Source of the DNA: Enhydrobacter sp.
Lineage (GTDB): Bacteria; Pseudomonadota; Alphaproteobacteria; Reyranellales; Reyranellaceae
DNA: 64,000 nt
Reading direction: 5' to 3'
NCBI RefSeq assembly: GCF_030246845.1
Contig: NZ_CP126889.1
Span: 3,591,001 to 3,655,000 of the forward strand
Both the position numbers and the translations under genes were made by a program. How positions within the stretch are numbered: the first letter of the stretch is position 1; each line of letters starts with the position of its first letter. Under the pieces are notes generated by a model, which saw only the letters and a program-made list of their open reading frames with translations, did not search any database and was not told the DNA's origin. Below are positions 1 through 9,435 of this stretch, one piece after another.

Positions 1-861
1 AAAGACGTCCATCGGCTGCAAGGGGAGGAACAGAAGATTCGGCTTGGGCGCCGAGGCGTTGCGCGCCTTCAGGGCCTCGTAGCTGACGCCGGAGGCGGCG
101 ACCGCGATGACCACCTCGGGATCGTTCTCGAAACGCTCGGCAAGCGCCCACAGCAAGTCCGGATTGTGCTTCAGGGCCAGCGTGCCGGAGTAGAGAAAGA
201 CGAACTTGTCGGAAAGCCCGTGGCGCTCTGACCACGCATTGGTCTTCGGCCGCAGCGGCAGCGTATCGAGGGCGCCCCAGTTGGGGATGACATCGATCGC
301 GTCATCCGATACGCCGAAGCTCCTGAGCGCCGGCTTGAAGTCGTCGCTGACGAGGACGATCCCGTCGCTTCGGCGCAACATGCTGGCTTCGAGATGCCTG
401 TAGTAGCTGCCGATGGCGTGGCCGACGACGGGAATCTTCCGGCTCAGGATCTTCGCCGCCGCCAGGCTGTAGAAGTCCTGCATCCAGAACAGGAAGGCGG
501 AGCCCGTCTGCCGGACGCCCTCGAGGATCGAGGCTTGCGCCTCGAGCGGCGTGTTTCCCGAAATCGTCACGTCGGGTGCGAACGCCGCAATCCTGCGGCT
601 GGCGAGCTGGCCGTAAAGGACGTCCGCCTGACGCCTGCGGATCAGGTTCTGCTTGGAGTAGGCCCGGCCGATCGAGATGGGCTCGATGGAGAAGGTGCCG
701 GGGTCATCCGGCAGCCGGCGTACATCGCCCTTGGGCCCCATGTCCTCGGCGAAGAAGAAGTGCCGCACTTCGTGACCACGCCGCGCCAGCTCGCGCGAGA
801 GCGCGAACTGGAACGGATGGCCGCAATAGTCGTGAAGGGCGATCCTCTTCGGGCTGCGCAT
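1..861 (-). CDS. GT4 family glycosyltransferase, C-terminus cut by window edge
   Basis: Reading leftwards from ATG at 861 the frame stays open for 287 codons to base 1, so the C-terminal end is outside the window. It begins MRSPKRIALHDYCGHPFQFA and contains the GT4-type stretch FVFLYSGTLALKHNPDLLWA near residues 235-255, where the second Rossmann domain binds the nucleotide sugar. This resembles the WcaI-like glycosyltransferases of exopolysaccharide clusters. It would transfer a sugar to the lipid-linked repeat unit at the inner membrane. AGGA lies 6-9 nt before the ATG. It is probably the last gene of the polysaccharide operon in the window, 122 nt after the polymerase gene. Donor and acceptor cannot be told from sequence. 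Confidence 0.85.
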   Translation of the reverse strand, partial: MRSPKRIALHDYCGHPFQFALSRELARRGHEVRHFFFAEDMGPKGDVRRLPDDPGTFSIEPISIGRAYSKQNLIRRRQADVLYGQLASRRIAAFAPDVTISGNTPLEAQASILEGVRQTGSAFLFWMQDFYSLAAAKILSRKIPVVGHAIGSYYRHLEASMLRRSDGIVLVSDDFKPALRSFGVSDDAIDVIPNWGALDTLPLRPKTNAWSERHGLSDKFVFLYSGTLALKHNPDLLWALAERFENDPEVVIAVAASGVSYEALKARNASAPKPNLLFLPLQPMDVF

Positions 862-983
862 TCTTCGTCCTGACCGCGCTTCGCCTTGGGCCGTTTGTTC
901 TCGCCGGCGGCGATCGGCCGTCGGTCCTCGAAAGCGGGCGCGAACCGCCAGTGTCTGCATGTTCGCGCTGGGCAACTTCACTG

Positions 984-2342
984 TCATGTCGGTCCTGCCA
1001 GACGGGAATAGCGGCGGGTGAACAGGGGGTGCGGCTGCGGCGCAGGGTAGGGGTTGCCGTCCCGCTTGTCCGGCTGGGCAACCAGGACGGTCGAAGCCGC
1101 CGCGATCAGCAGGACGGCCCATGTCTTGGGGCCGACATACGACCCCGAGGCCTGTCCCAGGATCGCCCATACGGCCCAGCAGTAAAGGACGCTGGTCGTG
1201 CCGAGCACACGGAGCCACCAGCTCAGCCCGATCACGGTGATCGTGCCCCATATCACGCCGAGATAGATCCAGTGCGTCCAGAAATAGTTGGTGAGAACGT
1301 CGGACACCTTGGGGATGCGCCAGGCGGACTGGAACTGGGCCGAGTTGTTGAACACCGTCATCACCCGATCGGCGATATACTGCTCGCCCGTGAGGCCTGA
1401 CCCGGCCCACGGGTGCGTGTGGAGCATGTCGAAGGCAACCAGCATCGGGCCGGTGAAGCGGTAGAAGAAGCTCGCGTCCTGGCCGGACTGGAGCTGATGG
1501 AGTCGCTCGGCGAACACGCTCTGGCCGAGGACGACCGCGATCGCGAGCACCACCGCCGATACGGCAGTCGCTCCGATCAGCCTGCTCGCAGAGGCCCGGC
1601 CCGGGCCGCCCGACAGCAGGACGAGATAGGGGATGGCGAGCAGCAGCATGAGCATCAGCGTCGGTCCCGGCAGCACGATCAGCGCGAGGCCGAGCAGGCC
1701 GGCAAAGATCGGGTACTTGAAGCGCGACCGGCTGAGGACGAGCCAGACCGAGGAAAAGTGCGTGTAGGCAAAGGTGACGGCGGAGGGCTCGGAAGTGAAC
1801 AGCTTGGGCCGGACGCGGCCGTAGAGAATCTCGTCGCGCAGGTCGGCGTCGTAGACGACGCGGGCATTGTAGATGTGCTCGCGCACGGTATCGCTTATCG
1901 TGCGCAGGCCACCATACTCCTCGAGCAGGCAGCCGACGATGATGGTGAGGCAGAAGGCCAGCAGGATGGAGGCGATCCGGTCGCGATCGCCATGGACCAT
2001 CGTCAGGAAGATCGCGTAGCCGATCACCAGTGAATAGGTGAGCTGCAGGAGGCCGGTGAAGCGCTTGTCGAGGAAGGTCAGGTTTTCCGCCGACAGGATG
2101 GAGCCGACGAAGAGCGCGACGACCAGCAGGAGGCCCGCGATCTCCTTCGGCCGCATGTCGTTGCGGCGGCGCCACAGAAGCGCCAGCCCCGCGAAGCCCG
2201 ACGGGGCGCAGGTGAGTGGGATCGTCGGCGTGATCATGAGCGCCACGCCGAGATAGAGCCCCAGCAGGTAGATCACGAAGAGAAAGGCGTCGAGCGCATC
2301 GAAGCGCCGCTGCCCGACTCCCAGGGCGACGGCCGAGCTCAT
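984..2342 (-). CDS. Polytopic membrane protein, Wzy polymerase / O-antigen ligase-like
   Basis: A 452-residue protein with about ten hydrophobic segments and a large polar loop near residues 250-350 (FAERLHQLQSGQDASFFYR, then GPMLVAFDMLHTHPWAGSGL). This is the layout of the Wzy/WaaL family, which polymerises or ligates undecaprenyl-linked glycans on the periplasmic face; H-P-x-x-G in the loop is typical of that family. The ATG at 2342 overlaps the stop of the upstream glycosyltransferase (ATGA), which suggests translational coupling and fixes the start; upstream in-frame starts would lie inside the neighbour. Whether it is a polymerase or a ligase cannot be decided here. Its place in an exopolysaccharide locus favours Wzy. 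Confidence 0.8.
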   Translation of the reverse strand: MSSAVALGVGQRRFDALDAFLFVIYLLGLYLGVALMITPTIPLTCAPSGFAGLALLWRRRNDMRPKEIAGLLLVVALFVGSILSAENLTFLDKRFTGLLQLTYSLVIGYAIFLTMVHGDRDRIASILLAFCLTIIVGCLLEEYGGLRTISDTVREHIYNARVVYDADLRDEILYGRVRPKLFTSEPSAVTFAYTHFSSVWLVLSRSRFKYPIFAGLLGLALIVLPGPTLMLMLLLAIPYLVLLSGGPGRASASRLIGATAVSAVVLAIAVVLGQSVFAERLHQLQSGQDASFFYRFTGPMLVAFDMLHTHPWAGSGLTGEQYIADRVMTVFNNSAQFQSAWRIPKVSDVLTNYFWTHWIYLGVIWGTITVIGLSWWLRVLGTTSVLYCWAVWAILGQASGSYVGPKTWAVLLIAAASTVLVAQPDKRDGNPYPAPQPHPLFTRRYSRLAGPT

Positions 2343-3535
2343 GGAGCGGCGATGGCGGACAGGATCTGCCGGCCCCGGCTCGGCCAGTCGAAGCGATCGC
2401 GGCATACCGCGAAGGCGCGCTCCTGCAGGCGGTTCAGGAAGTCGACGTCGTCGATGGCGTCGACCACGCCCTGCGCCAGCGCCGCATGGTCGGGGAAGAG
2501 CATGACGCTGTCGTCGTGGATCAGCGGTACGCCGGCGAAGGAGCCCGAAAGAGCGAAGACGGGGATGCGATTGAAAACGTATTCCAGGACCTTGAGCTTG
2601 AAGCCGCCGCCGTTGCGCTCCGGCACGATGGCGATGCGCGCCTCGTCGAGGTACCGGTTGAGGTCGGCCACCGTGCCGGTGAAGCGCGTCGCCTGCGTCT
2701 TGCGCCGGAGCTGCCTCAGGAAACTCTCGTCGGCGCTGCCGACCGCCTGCAGCTCGACCTGCTGGCCGGCAAACAGCGGATCGGCCACGTCGACGAACTC
2801 CTCGAGGTTCATGCGCTTGGCGATCCAGTCGAACGAACCGACGATGATCGCCCGCCGCGGCAGCCTCGTCGAGATCCGCCGCTCGGCAAGGCGGCGACCG
2901 CTGTAGCCGGGTGTGATCACGCCCATCGGCTTGTCGTTGCGCCGGCGCCGGTAGAGCTGCAGGTCCTCCGGCGTGATGGCGGTGACGAAGTCGACCGAGT
3001 CGACCAGGTCGCGCTCGAGCCGCGAGACCTTGACCGCATCGAATCGCACGGCCTGGCGGCGCAGGAACGGCCGCTGGCTCTCGGCCACCTGCGCGCGCAG
3101 GCTCTCCTCGTGATTGTGCGAGACATAGATCAGCCGCGGTCGATCACGGCGACCGGCATAGTGATCGCGCACCTGGTCCAGCGCCCAGCCGACCGAGATG
3201 CCATCGAACACGATGCCGTCCCAGCCGCCTTTGTTCAGCAGGTCGCGCAGGGTGCGCCGCATCTCCGCCGTGCGCCCGCGATAGGCGATGTGCGGCAGCC
3301 ACGATGCAAGGCTGCCCCAGCGCGACTGGCTTGGATCGAGCGGGTCGCTCGGCAGCCACCACACACCGTGCGCGTCGCGCGTCCCGTTGCAGCGCGACGA
3401 CTCGGGCCGACGCAGGCCCAACACCTCGATCTCGCTGCCCGTCGCCGCCACCGACTCGATCAGCCCGCCCGAATAGACGTACTGTCCGTTGTGCTGCGGT
3501 TCGGGGTCGGCGAGCGTCAGCCACAGGCAACGCAT
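2339..3535 (-). CDS. Glycosyltransferase, family 1/4-like
   Basis: A 398-residue protein starting MRCLWLTLADPEPQHNGQYV. A GT-B fold is suggested by the N-terminal strand and glycine-containing loop (YSGGLIESVAA), the domain-switch region with AIIVGSFDWIAKRMNLEEF near residue 230, and a C-terminal nucleotide-sugar segment around IAIVPERNGGGFKLKVLEY, whose E...GGGFK..EY pattern is a GT4 signature. The start at 3535 lies 20 nt after the preceding gene's stop; an upstream in-frame ATG at 3661 would overlap that gene by over 100 nt and adds low-complexity residues. It should act in the cytoplasm on the lipid-linked repeat unit. The sugar is unknown. Confidence 0.85.
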   Translation of the reverse strand: MRCLWLTLADPEPQHNGQYVYSGGLIESVAATGSEIEVLGLRRPESSRCNGTRDAHGVWWLPSDPLDPSQSRWGSLASWLPHIAYRGRTAEMRRTLRDLLNKGGWDGIVFDGISVGWALDQVRDHYAGRRDRPRLIYVSHNHEESLRAQVAESQRPFLRRQAVRFDAVKVSRLERDLVDSVDFVTAITPEDLQLYRRRRNDKPMGVITPGYSGRRLAERRISTRLPRRAIIVGSFDWIAKRMNLEEFVDVADPLFAGQQVELQAVGSADESFLRQLRRKTQATRFTGTVADLNRYLDEARIAIVPERNGGGFKLKVLEYVFNRIPVFALSGSFAGVPLIHDDSVMLFPDHAALAQGVVDAIDDVDFLNRLQERAFAVCRDRFDWPSRGRQILSAIAAP

Positions 3536-3554
3536 CGGCCGATCCTTGGAGCGG

Positions 3555-4967
3555 TCAGAAGGCGTGCTGGCCGGTGAATCCGCCAAAGATCGTGCGGGCG
3601 ATGATCTTGAGGTCGAGAAGGATCGACCAGTGCTCGATGTAGTAGAGGTCATGTTCGACACGCTTCTTGATCTGCTCGACGGTGTCGGTTTCGCCCCGCC
3701 AGCCGTTGACCTGGGCCCAGCCGGTGATGCCTGGCTTCACGCGATGACGGGCGTCGTAATACTTGACGGCATCCTGGTAGAGAAGGGTGCCGGCCTTGGC
3801 CGCGAGCGCATGCGGCCGCGGCCCCACGATCGACATCTCGCCGCGAACCACATTCAGGAATTGCGGCAGCTCGTCCAGACTGGTTCGACGCAGGAAAGCA
3901 CCGACCCGCGTGATGCGCGGGTCGTTGCGGCGCGTGAGCTGCTCGGCGTTGGCGTCGGTCTGATCGGTGTACATGGTGCGGAATTTCAGGACATCGATCA
4001 GCGTGTTGTTGAAGCCGTAGCGCTTCTGCCGGAACAGGACCGGGCCGGGGCTGTCGAGCTTGATCAGGAGCGCGATCACCAGCAGAAGGGGCGCGATCGC
4101 TGTCAGGATGAGGCCTCCCAGCAGGCGATCCTCGATTTCCTTGGCGATCCAGCGCCAGTCGCGCAGCGGCCGGTCGATCACGTTGAGGAATGTATGACCG
4201 GCGATATGGCTGGCCGCCACCGTGCCCAGGCGCAGCCCGAACGAGTCCGGGCACAGCCGCACATCCACCGGCACCAGGCAGAGCCTGTTCAGCGTGTCAA
4301 CGAGCTGACGATCGGCCGACAGCGGCAGGGCGACAATCACCGTGTCGATATGGTGCTCGCGTGCATCCTTCACCAGCTCGTCGACGGTGCCGCGGATCGG
4401 GTGGCCCATGCAGTGCTTGGGCAGGTCGGCCGCGCCGTCGTCGTAGACGCCGATGACGCGCAGGCCGCTGTCGCGACTTGCGAGATCGCGCAGCAGGCGT
4501 TGCCCGATCGGGCCGGCGCCGACGACCGCTACGGCGTCGCCGAGCCGGCCGGCCTGGCGCCAAGCGCGCATGCGCTGCCACAGGACGAAGCGGCCCGCGC
4601 CCATCAGCGCCAGTGCGCCGGCAAGCCAGGCCATCGCCCACGGGCCTTCCGCCGCCATCACCGGCTCGAACAGCCGCGTGGCGAGGAACAAGGCGGCGAC
4701 GGTACAGGTCCAGCCGATCAGCAGCCGCGTCACCGCCGTCTCGAAGCGGGCAAAGACGGCGAAGCGATAGGCGCCGGCCAGGTGGAGGAAATTGACGCCG
4801 AGGATGGTGCCGAGCAGCACGACCAAGCCTGCCAGATGCCAGTCGACAGCGGGCGCCGCCCAGTGCACGGCGGCGACGCCGGCGCCCAAGATGGCGACGG
4901 CATCGAAGCCCGCGACCGAGCGCTTGACGATCGCCTCGGAAACGGTGGGGGTACCGTTACGGATCAT
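3555..4967 (-). CDS. Undecaprenyl-phosphate glucose/galactose phosphotransferase (WcaJ/ExoY type)
   Basis: A 470-residue initiating enzyme that moves a hexose-1-phosphate from a UDP-sugar to undecaprenyl phosphate. Four N-terminal membrane segments (about residues 22-140) are followed by a CoA_binding_3-like Rossmann region ([17 protein letters not shown]), another membrane segment ([20 protein letters not shown]) and the C-terminal bacterial sugar transferase domain. That domain has the hallmarks [21 protein letters not shown] with its D-E pair, SIVGPRPH and [17 protein letters not shown]. Length and domain order match polyisoprenyl-phosphate hexose-1-P transferases of the WcaJ group. It is transcribed with the glycosyltransferase genes and is the committed step of this exopolysaccharide pathway. 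Confidence 0.95.
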   Translation of the reverse strand: MIRNGTPTVSEAIVKRSVAGFDAVAILGAGVAAVHWAAPAVDWHLAGLVVLLGTILGVNFLHLAGAYRFAVFARFETAVTRLLIGWTCTVAALFLATRLFEPVMAAEGPWAMAWLAGALALMGAGRFVLWQRMRAWRQAGRLGDAVAVVGAGPIGQRLLRDLASRDSGLRVIGVYDDGAADLPKHCMGHPIRGTVDELVKDAREHHIDTVIVALPLSADRQLVDTLNRLCLVPVDVRLCPDSFGLRLGTVAASHIAGHTFLNVIDRPLRDWRWIAKEIEDRLLGGLILTAIAPLLLVIALLIKLDSPGPVLFRQKRYGFNNTLIDVLKFRTMYTDQTDANAEQLTRRNDPRITRVGAFLRRTSLDELPQFLNVVRGEMSIVGPRPHALAAKAGTLLYQDAVKYYDARHRVKPGITGWAQVNGWRGETDTVEQIKKRVEHDLYYIEHWSILLDLKIIARTIFGGFTGQHAF

Positions 4968-5046
4968 GAAGAAGACCGCTCCTTTTAAGGCGATTCTCCC
5001 AATCCGGACGCCAGTGTGTTGTGATCAAAGTGCGACTAGAGACCGG

Positions 5047-6297
5047 TCACACCGAAAGCACGACCGATGCGAAGCGTTGTGGCGTTTGTGTGGCAACGAA
5101 GCGAGCGGCCGCCGGGAGGTCGATGAAGGTGGCCGGTCCGCGCTCGACCATGTGTGCGATCTCACTGGCAAGCTGGGCGGGATCGCACGAGTCCACGGAC
5201 ACGCCCAGGCGGTGCTCACGCGTCAGTCGGCCGACCAGGCCAAAGTCCTGTGCCAGGACCGGCCGTCCGTTGACCGCGGCCCACATCAGAACGCCGCTCG
5301 AGCCGACGAACTTCTGATAGGGCGCCAGGACGACGTCGCTTCGGCGCACGAGCGCCGCAAGCTCGCTCCTCTCCAGCCGGCGGTCGTCGATGCGCAGCCA
5401 GAGGTCGGGACGCTCCTGCATCAAGGCCTGGCGACGCTGCTCGAGGCGGGGGCGCAGCGACGGGTCCACCTTGCCCGCGAACAGGATGGCAATGCGCGAG
5501 GTGACCTCGGGCGGCAGCAGACGCAGTGCATCGAGCACGGCCAGCGGTCCCTTGCGCTCCGCCAGATAGCCGAACAGCAGGAAGCCGGTGCGACCGGCCG
5601 GCACGAAGTCGCCCTCGTTGTCGTTCGCCGTCGGCTTGGCCTCCGGCGGACAGGGTTCCGGCAGTGCCGACACCTTGTCGCCGTGTCGATAGTAGGTTCG
5701 CGCATAGACTGGGAAAAAAGGATCGAGCGTCAGGATCCGTTCCACGGCGCGATTGCGCAGCATCAGGGGATAGAGCACCGCCTTCTGAAGGTCGCGCAGC
5801 CGGTCGCCGATGGTCGGGCGGTAGGGGCCGATCTCGCGGTAGTGCACCGACGGCCGGAACAATACACCCGACAGGGCCTTGCCATGAGCCCCGAGGCCGA
5901 GCGCCAGCGGCAGCGTCAGAAGGTCGATCGAGAGGAAAAGACCATGCTGCGCACCGGTCTTGCTCAGGTACTTGCGCATGGTCCACCAGCGCCAGAAGCC
6001 TGCCCGCGCGAGCGGTCGCCCGATGCAGCGCCGCGCCTCCCGGGCCGGCAAGGGGACAATGCGGATGCGGTCCCGGGAGGAGCCTGGCAACAAACGTGCG
6101 AGCGGCCCGCACAGCCCTTCCGCGACCACCAGCCAGAGCTCGGCGCCGGTGCCCTCCGAGACGGCAAGACGCACTATCGCATCCAGCCATTCCAGCGTAT
6201 GGCCCTCGGCTTCAGGCTCGAAGATCAGGATCTTCGGCGGTTCCCGTCGCGCGGTCGACGGGCTGGCGGTCGACGGGCTAGCGGCCGACCAGGGCAT
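5047..6297 (-). CDS. Glycosyltransferase family 4
   Basis: A 416-residue GT-B type protein. The core begins at PPKILIFEPEAEGHTLEWLD, with a C-terminal domain carrying FLLFGYLAERKGPLAVLDAL (the GT4 strand-loop that binds the nucleotide) and DVVLAPYQKFVGSSGVLMWA near residue 320. That last segment corresponds to the family's E-x7-E region, although the usual first Glu is not obvious. Codons 6-15 come from a short 15-nt imperfect tandem repeat (6252-6290) encoding SPSTASPSTA, so the first 18 residues look disposable. It lies between the initiating transferase and the chain-length kinase, 79 nt before the former. The sugar is unknown. Confidence 0.85.
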   Translation of the reverse strand: MPWSAASPSTASPSTARREPPKILIFEPEAEGHTLEWLDAIVRLAVSEGTGAELWLVVAEGLCGPLARLLPGSSRDRIRIVPLPAREARRCIGRPLARAGFWRWWTMRKYLSKTGAQHGLFLSIDLLTLPLALGLGAHGKALSGVLFRPSVHYREIGPYRPTIGDRLRDLQKAVLYPLMLRNRAVERILTLDPFFPVYARTYYRHGDKVSALPEPCPPEAKPTANDNEGDFVPAGRTGFLLFGYLAERKGPLAVLDALRLLPPEVTSRIAILFAGKVDPSLRPRLEQRRQALMQERPDLWLRIDDRRLERSELAALVRRSDVVLAPYQKFVGSSGVLMWAAVNGRPVLAQDFGLVGRLTREHRLGVSVDSCDPAQLASEIAHMVERGPATFIDLPAAARFVATQTPQRFASVVLSV

Positions 6298-6390
6298 TAA
6301 CCTGCCTCGCGCAATCGCCGGGGCGCCGCTTTCGGCCCCGGCCGCACATCGCGGGCCGGGAAGGAGGTACGCGACGCACCGCTCATGGCC

Positions 6391-8712
6391 TCAGCCGTAG
6401 GTCGCCTTGATCGGCCGTGAATACTCGTAAAACGGGTCGCGATGACCGTAGCGACGGTATTCCTTGGAGACGACGCGGGAGAGCACCACGCCGGCCACGT
6501 CACCCTGGGCATCGATGATCTGCTTCAGCGCCTCGACCACGGCATCCTGGCGCGTATGGCCCCATCGCACCACGAACACGGCCTTCTCGACGAGCCGTGA
6601 CAGGGCGAGCACGTCGGCCGTCACCAGCGCGGGCGCGGTGTCCAGGATCACGAAGTCGTAGTGCGGCGTCAGCGCGTCGAGGAGCTGGCGCATGCGGTCG
6701 GAGCTCAGCAGATGGGCCTGGGCCGGGCTCCAGTTGCCGGACGGCAGGACGTCCACGCCGGACAGGGCATCGTGATGGATGAGGTCGTCCAGCACGACGG
6801 ACTTGTCGCCCAGAAGGCTCGCCAGCCCGTCGCGATTGGAGCAGCGGAAGATCTGGTGCAAGCGCGGGCTGCGCCAGTCGCAGTCGATCAGCAGGATGCG
6901 GCGGCCATTGCTCGCCAGCAGGCGGCCGAGCGAAGCCACCATCACCGACTTGCCCTCGGCGGGCGTCGCCGAGCTGAACAGCATGGTTCGGGGCGAGGAA
7001 GCGGCCTGCGACAGCTCGACACCGATCTGCACGCGGCGCAGCGCCTCGCTGTAGGGCGATGTGGGATGACGCAGCACCTGCATGGCCGGCGGCACGCGGC
7101 CGGAAAGCTGCGGCACCATGGCGAGCACCGGCAGGCCGGTGAGCGCCTCGACCTGGTCGGCGCGCCGGAAGGTATGGTCGCCGCTCTCGCGCAGCAGCGC
7201 GATGGCCGAGCCGATCAGGAAGCCGCCGACCAGCCCGAGGAAGGCGATCAGCGCCTTGGGCGGGAAGGCGGGCGCCTCCGGCGGCGCCGCCGGCGACACG
7301 AGCTTGGCGTCGGCCTGCAGGATCGCATCGGCGCCATTGCTCTGCTTGGCGCGGTTCAGCATGGCCTCGAGGAGGTTGCGGTTCACGGTCGCGTCGCGCT
7401 CCAGCGCATCGAGCTGGATCGAGGCGGCATTGACCGTGCCCATCTTGTTCTTCAGGCGCTCGAAGTCCTGGCGCACGGCTTCGTAGCGGGCGTCGGCGGT
7501 GCGCGCCTCGCGGGCGAGCCCGTCGACCGTCTTGGCGATCTCGGCCGCGATCTTGGCCCGGGCGTTGGCGACCTCGGCCCGGGAGTTGATCATCGCAGGG
7601 TAGCGAGGCCCGTACATCGCCGACATCTCGGCCATGCGCCGCTCGGCGTCCGCCTCCTGCTGCTTGAGCGACTGGATCAGCGGCGACTTCAGCACGTCGG
7701 GCACGCTCTCGTTGCCGAGCCCACCCTTGCTCGCCGCCTGCGCCTCGGCGAGCCGCGAGTCGGCCTCGGCCTTGGCGGTCTGGGCAGCGATGAGCTGACT
7801 GTTGAGTTCGGTGAGCTGCTGGGCGGTGACGTTGCTGCCCGAGCTCTTGTAGAGGCCGTGCGTACGGCGATAGTCCTCGACCGCCTGGTCGGACTTGCGG
7901 ACCTGCTCACGCAGCTCGTTGATGCGGTTCATCAGGAACTTGTCGACCTTGTCCATCGTCGCGACCTTCTCGGCGCGCTGATAGTCGAGGTAGGTCTTGG
8001 CCAGCGTATTGGCGATCGCCGCGGCCATGTTGGGGTCCTGCGAGTCGGCCTTGACGCTCAGAACGTAGGAGCGGCCGAGCAGCGAGACGTCGACGTGCGA
8101 CAGCAGGATGTCGATCAGCCGGTTGTCGCGCTTGCTGAGCGCCTGGTCGGGCGGCGGCGCGCCCGGCGCCGGCTTGGAATGCAGCCCGCTCAGCCAGTTC
8201 TTGGCGCCCTCGGGCAGCCAGGCGCTCAGGCTGAAGTTGCGCGCCCAGAAGGACGGCTTCTGCAGCTCCGGATTGAAGTTCGGGTCGGAGGCGAGGTGAA
8301 GCTTGTCGATCACCTCCTTGGCGAGCGTGCGCGACTGCAGGACGAAGCCCTCGTTCTGCACACGCTCGGCGTCGGGATTTGTGTCGGTGATGATCGCCTC
8401 GGCGTTGAACACGCGCGGGCTCTGCACGCCCACCTGAACGCGCGCCTCGGCGACGTAGTAGGCCGGCAGAGACCAGGCAACCACGGCCGCGACGCCGCCC
8501 AGGATGACGGTACATGCCGCGATCATCCGCCGATGGCGCCACAGCTTGCGCATCGTCTCGAGCAGGCCCTCGTCGGGAGCAACCTGGGGCCGAAGGATCG
8601 GCACAGGCGCCGGCGCGGGTGCGGCGACGAAGCGTTCGGTGCTGGGCACCGCCCGCAGCGACGGACGCCGCTGCGGAAGACGGGGATAATCGTCAGGCAT
8701 GTGTGCAACCAT
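6391..8712 (-). CDS. Fused polysaccharide co-polymerase and BY-type tyrosine kinase (Wzz-Wzc/ExoP)
   Basis: A 773-residue inner-membrane protein that sets chain length and drives export of the polymer. The N-terminus has a Wzz domain with a membrane helix (MIAACTVILGGVAAVVAWSL, near residue 65), then long coiled coil (about 255-470) and a second helix (ALIAFLGLVGGFLIGSAIAL). The cytoplasmic kinase domain has Walker A ATPAEGKS (about residue 580), Walker A' ILLIDCDWRSPRLH and Walker B FVILDTAPAL. The tail carries several tyrosines (YRRYGHRDPFYEYSRPIKATY), as expected for the autophosphorylation cluster. The ATG at 8712 shares one base with the stop of the upstream export gene (TGATG); ATG 8700 is an alternative. 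One-polypeptide kinases of this kind are typical of proteobacteria. Confidence 0.95.
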   Translation of the reverse strand: MVAHMPDDYPRLPQRRPSLRAVPSTERFVAAPAPAPVPILRPQVAPDEGLLETMRKLWRHRRMIAACTVILGGVAAVVAWSLPAYYVAEARVQVGVQSPRVFNAEAIITDTNPDAERVQNEGFVLQSRTLAKEVIDKLHLASDPNFNPELQKPSFWARNFSLSAWLPEGAKNWLSGLHSKPAPGAPPPDQALSKRDNRLIDILLSHVDVSLLGRSYVLSVKADSQDPNMAAAIANTLAKTYLDYQRAEKVATMDKVDKFLMNRINELREQVRKSDQAVEDYRRTHGLYKSSGSNVTAQQLTELNSQLIAAQTAKAEADSRLAEAQAASKGGLGNESVPDVLKSPLIQSLKQQEADAERRMAEMSAMYGPRYPAMINSRAEVANARAKIAAEIAKTVDGLAREARTADARYEAVRQDFERLKNKMGTVNAASIQLDALERDATVNRNLLEAMLNRAKQSNGADAILQADAKLVSPAAPPEAPAFPPKALIAFLGLVGGFLIGSAIALLRESGDHTFRRADQVEALTGLPVLAMVPQLSGRVPPAMQVLRHPTSPYSEALRRVQIGVELSQAASSPRTMLFSSATPAEGKSVMVASLGRLLASNGRRILLIDCDWRSPRLHQIFRCSNRDGLASLLGDKSVVLDDLIHHDALSGVDVLPSGNWSPAQAHLLSSDRMRQLLDALTPHYDFVILDTAPALVTADVLALSRLVEKAVFVVRWGHTRQDAVVEALKQIIDAQGDVAGVVLSRVVSKEYRRYGHRDPFYEYSRPIKATYG

Positions 8713-9347
8713 CAGAAGTAGCGCTCGCGAACGATGACCGTGTCGCCAGGCTGGATTTCACTCTCTTGCGTCGCCGCGACGCGCACGATCTGTCCGTTCA
8801 CGCGCCGCTTGATGTAGAAGTTCGACATGTTCGCGCGATAGGTCGCGCCGCCCGCCGTGGCGACCGCCTCGAGCAGGGTAAGATCGGTGACGAACGGATA
8901 GCTGCCGGGCTTCTGCACCTCGCCGACGACGTAGAACGGCCGGCGCGTCGACACCTCGACGCTGACGCTCGGGTTGTGCATGTACTGCGGGTCGAGCTTG
9001 TTGGCGATGGCCTGCTGCAATTCGCGCGGGGTCATGCCGTTGGCGTCGACATTGCCGATCAACGGAAAGGCGAGGATGCCGTTGCCGTCGAGCTGGAACT
9101 CGCCGGTGAGGTTGGGCTGGCCGAACACGATGATGCGTGTGCGGTCGTTGGGCCCGAGCCGGTAGTCGGCGGCGCTCACACGGCCGCCGGTGCCGTTCGG
9201 CGCGAGATTGAGGCTCCCCGCCGCCGCCGAGTTGTCCGGCACGATCGGCGTCGGATCGTTGGTGCCGCAGGCGCCCAGCGCCAGCGTGGCGGCCGCGATG
9301 GCACAGCATCGCAGCAGCGAGTTGGTGGAAATTGAACCTGCCGACAT
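8712..9347 (-). CDS. Polysaccharide export lipoprotein, Wza/KpsD family
   Basis: A 211-residue outer-membrane-type lipoprotein. The ATG at 9347 is chosen because GGAGGT sits 8 nt upstream; a longer frame from 9431 lacks this. A signal peptide ends in the lipobox LALGAC (lipidated Cys near residue 26). The Poly_export domain begins YRLGPNDRTRIIVFGQPNLT and is followed by a SLBB-like beta domain (RRPFYVVGEVQKPGSYPF). Family members form the outer-membrane channel for capsule or exopolysaccharide; at this length it lacks the C-terminal transmembrane helix of E. coli Wza. It is coupled to the Wzc-like kinase gene by a one-base overlap, matching their known physical partnership. Confidence 0.93.
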   Translation of the reverse strand: MSAGSISTNSLLRCCAIAAATLALGACGTNDPTPIVPDNSAAAGSLNLAPNGTGGRVSAADYRLGPNDRTRIIVFGQPNLTGEFQLDGNGILAFPLIGNVDANGMTPRELQQAIANKLDPQYMHNPSVSVEVSTRRPFYVVGEVQKPGSYPFVTDLTLLEAVATAGGATYRANMSNFYIKRRVNGQIVRVAATQESEIQPGDTVIVRERYF

Positions 9348-9435
9348 AGTCTTTACCTCCAGGAGAACGGACGGGATACTCGAAACCCTAGGACGCACGG
9401 TGGATGAATCGTTGTGACCAATCCGGGACACTCGA

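Noticed and set aside
6661..8721. Long plus-strand frame opposite the BY-kinase
   Set aside because: Antisense shadow; the kinase frame carries Walker motifs and membrane helices.
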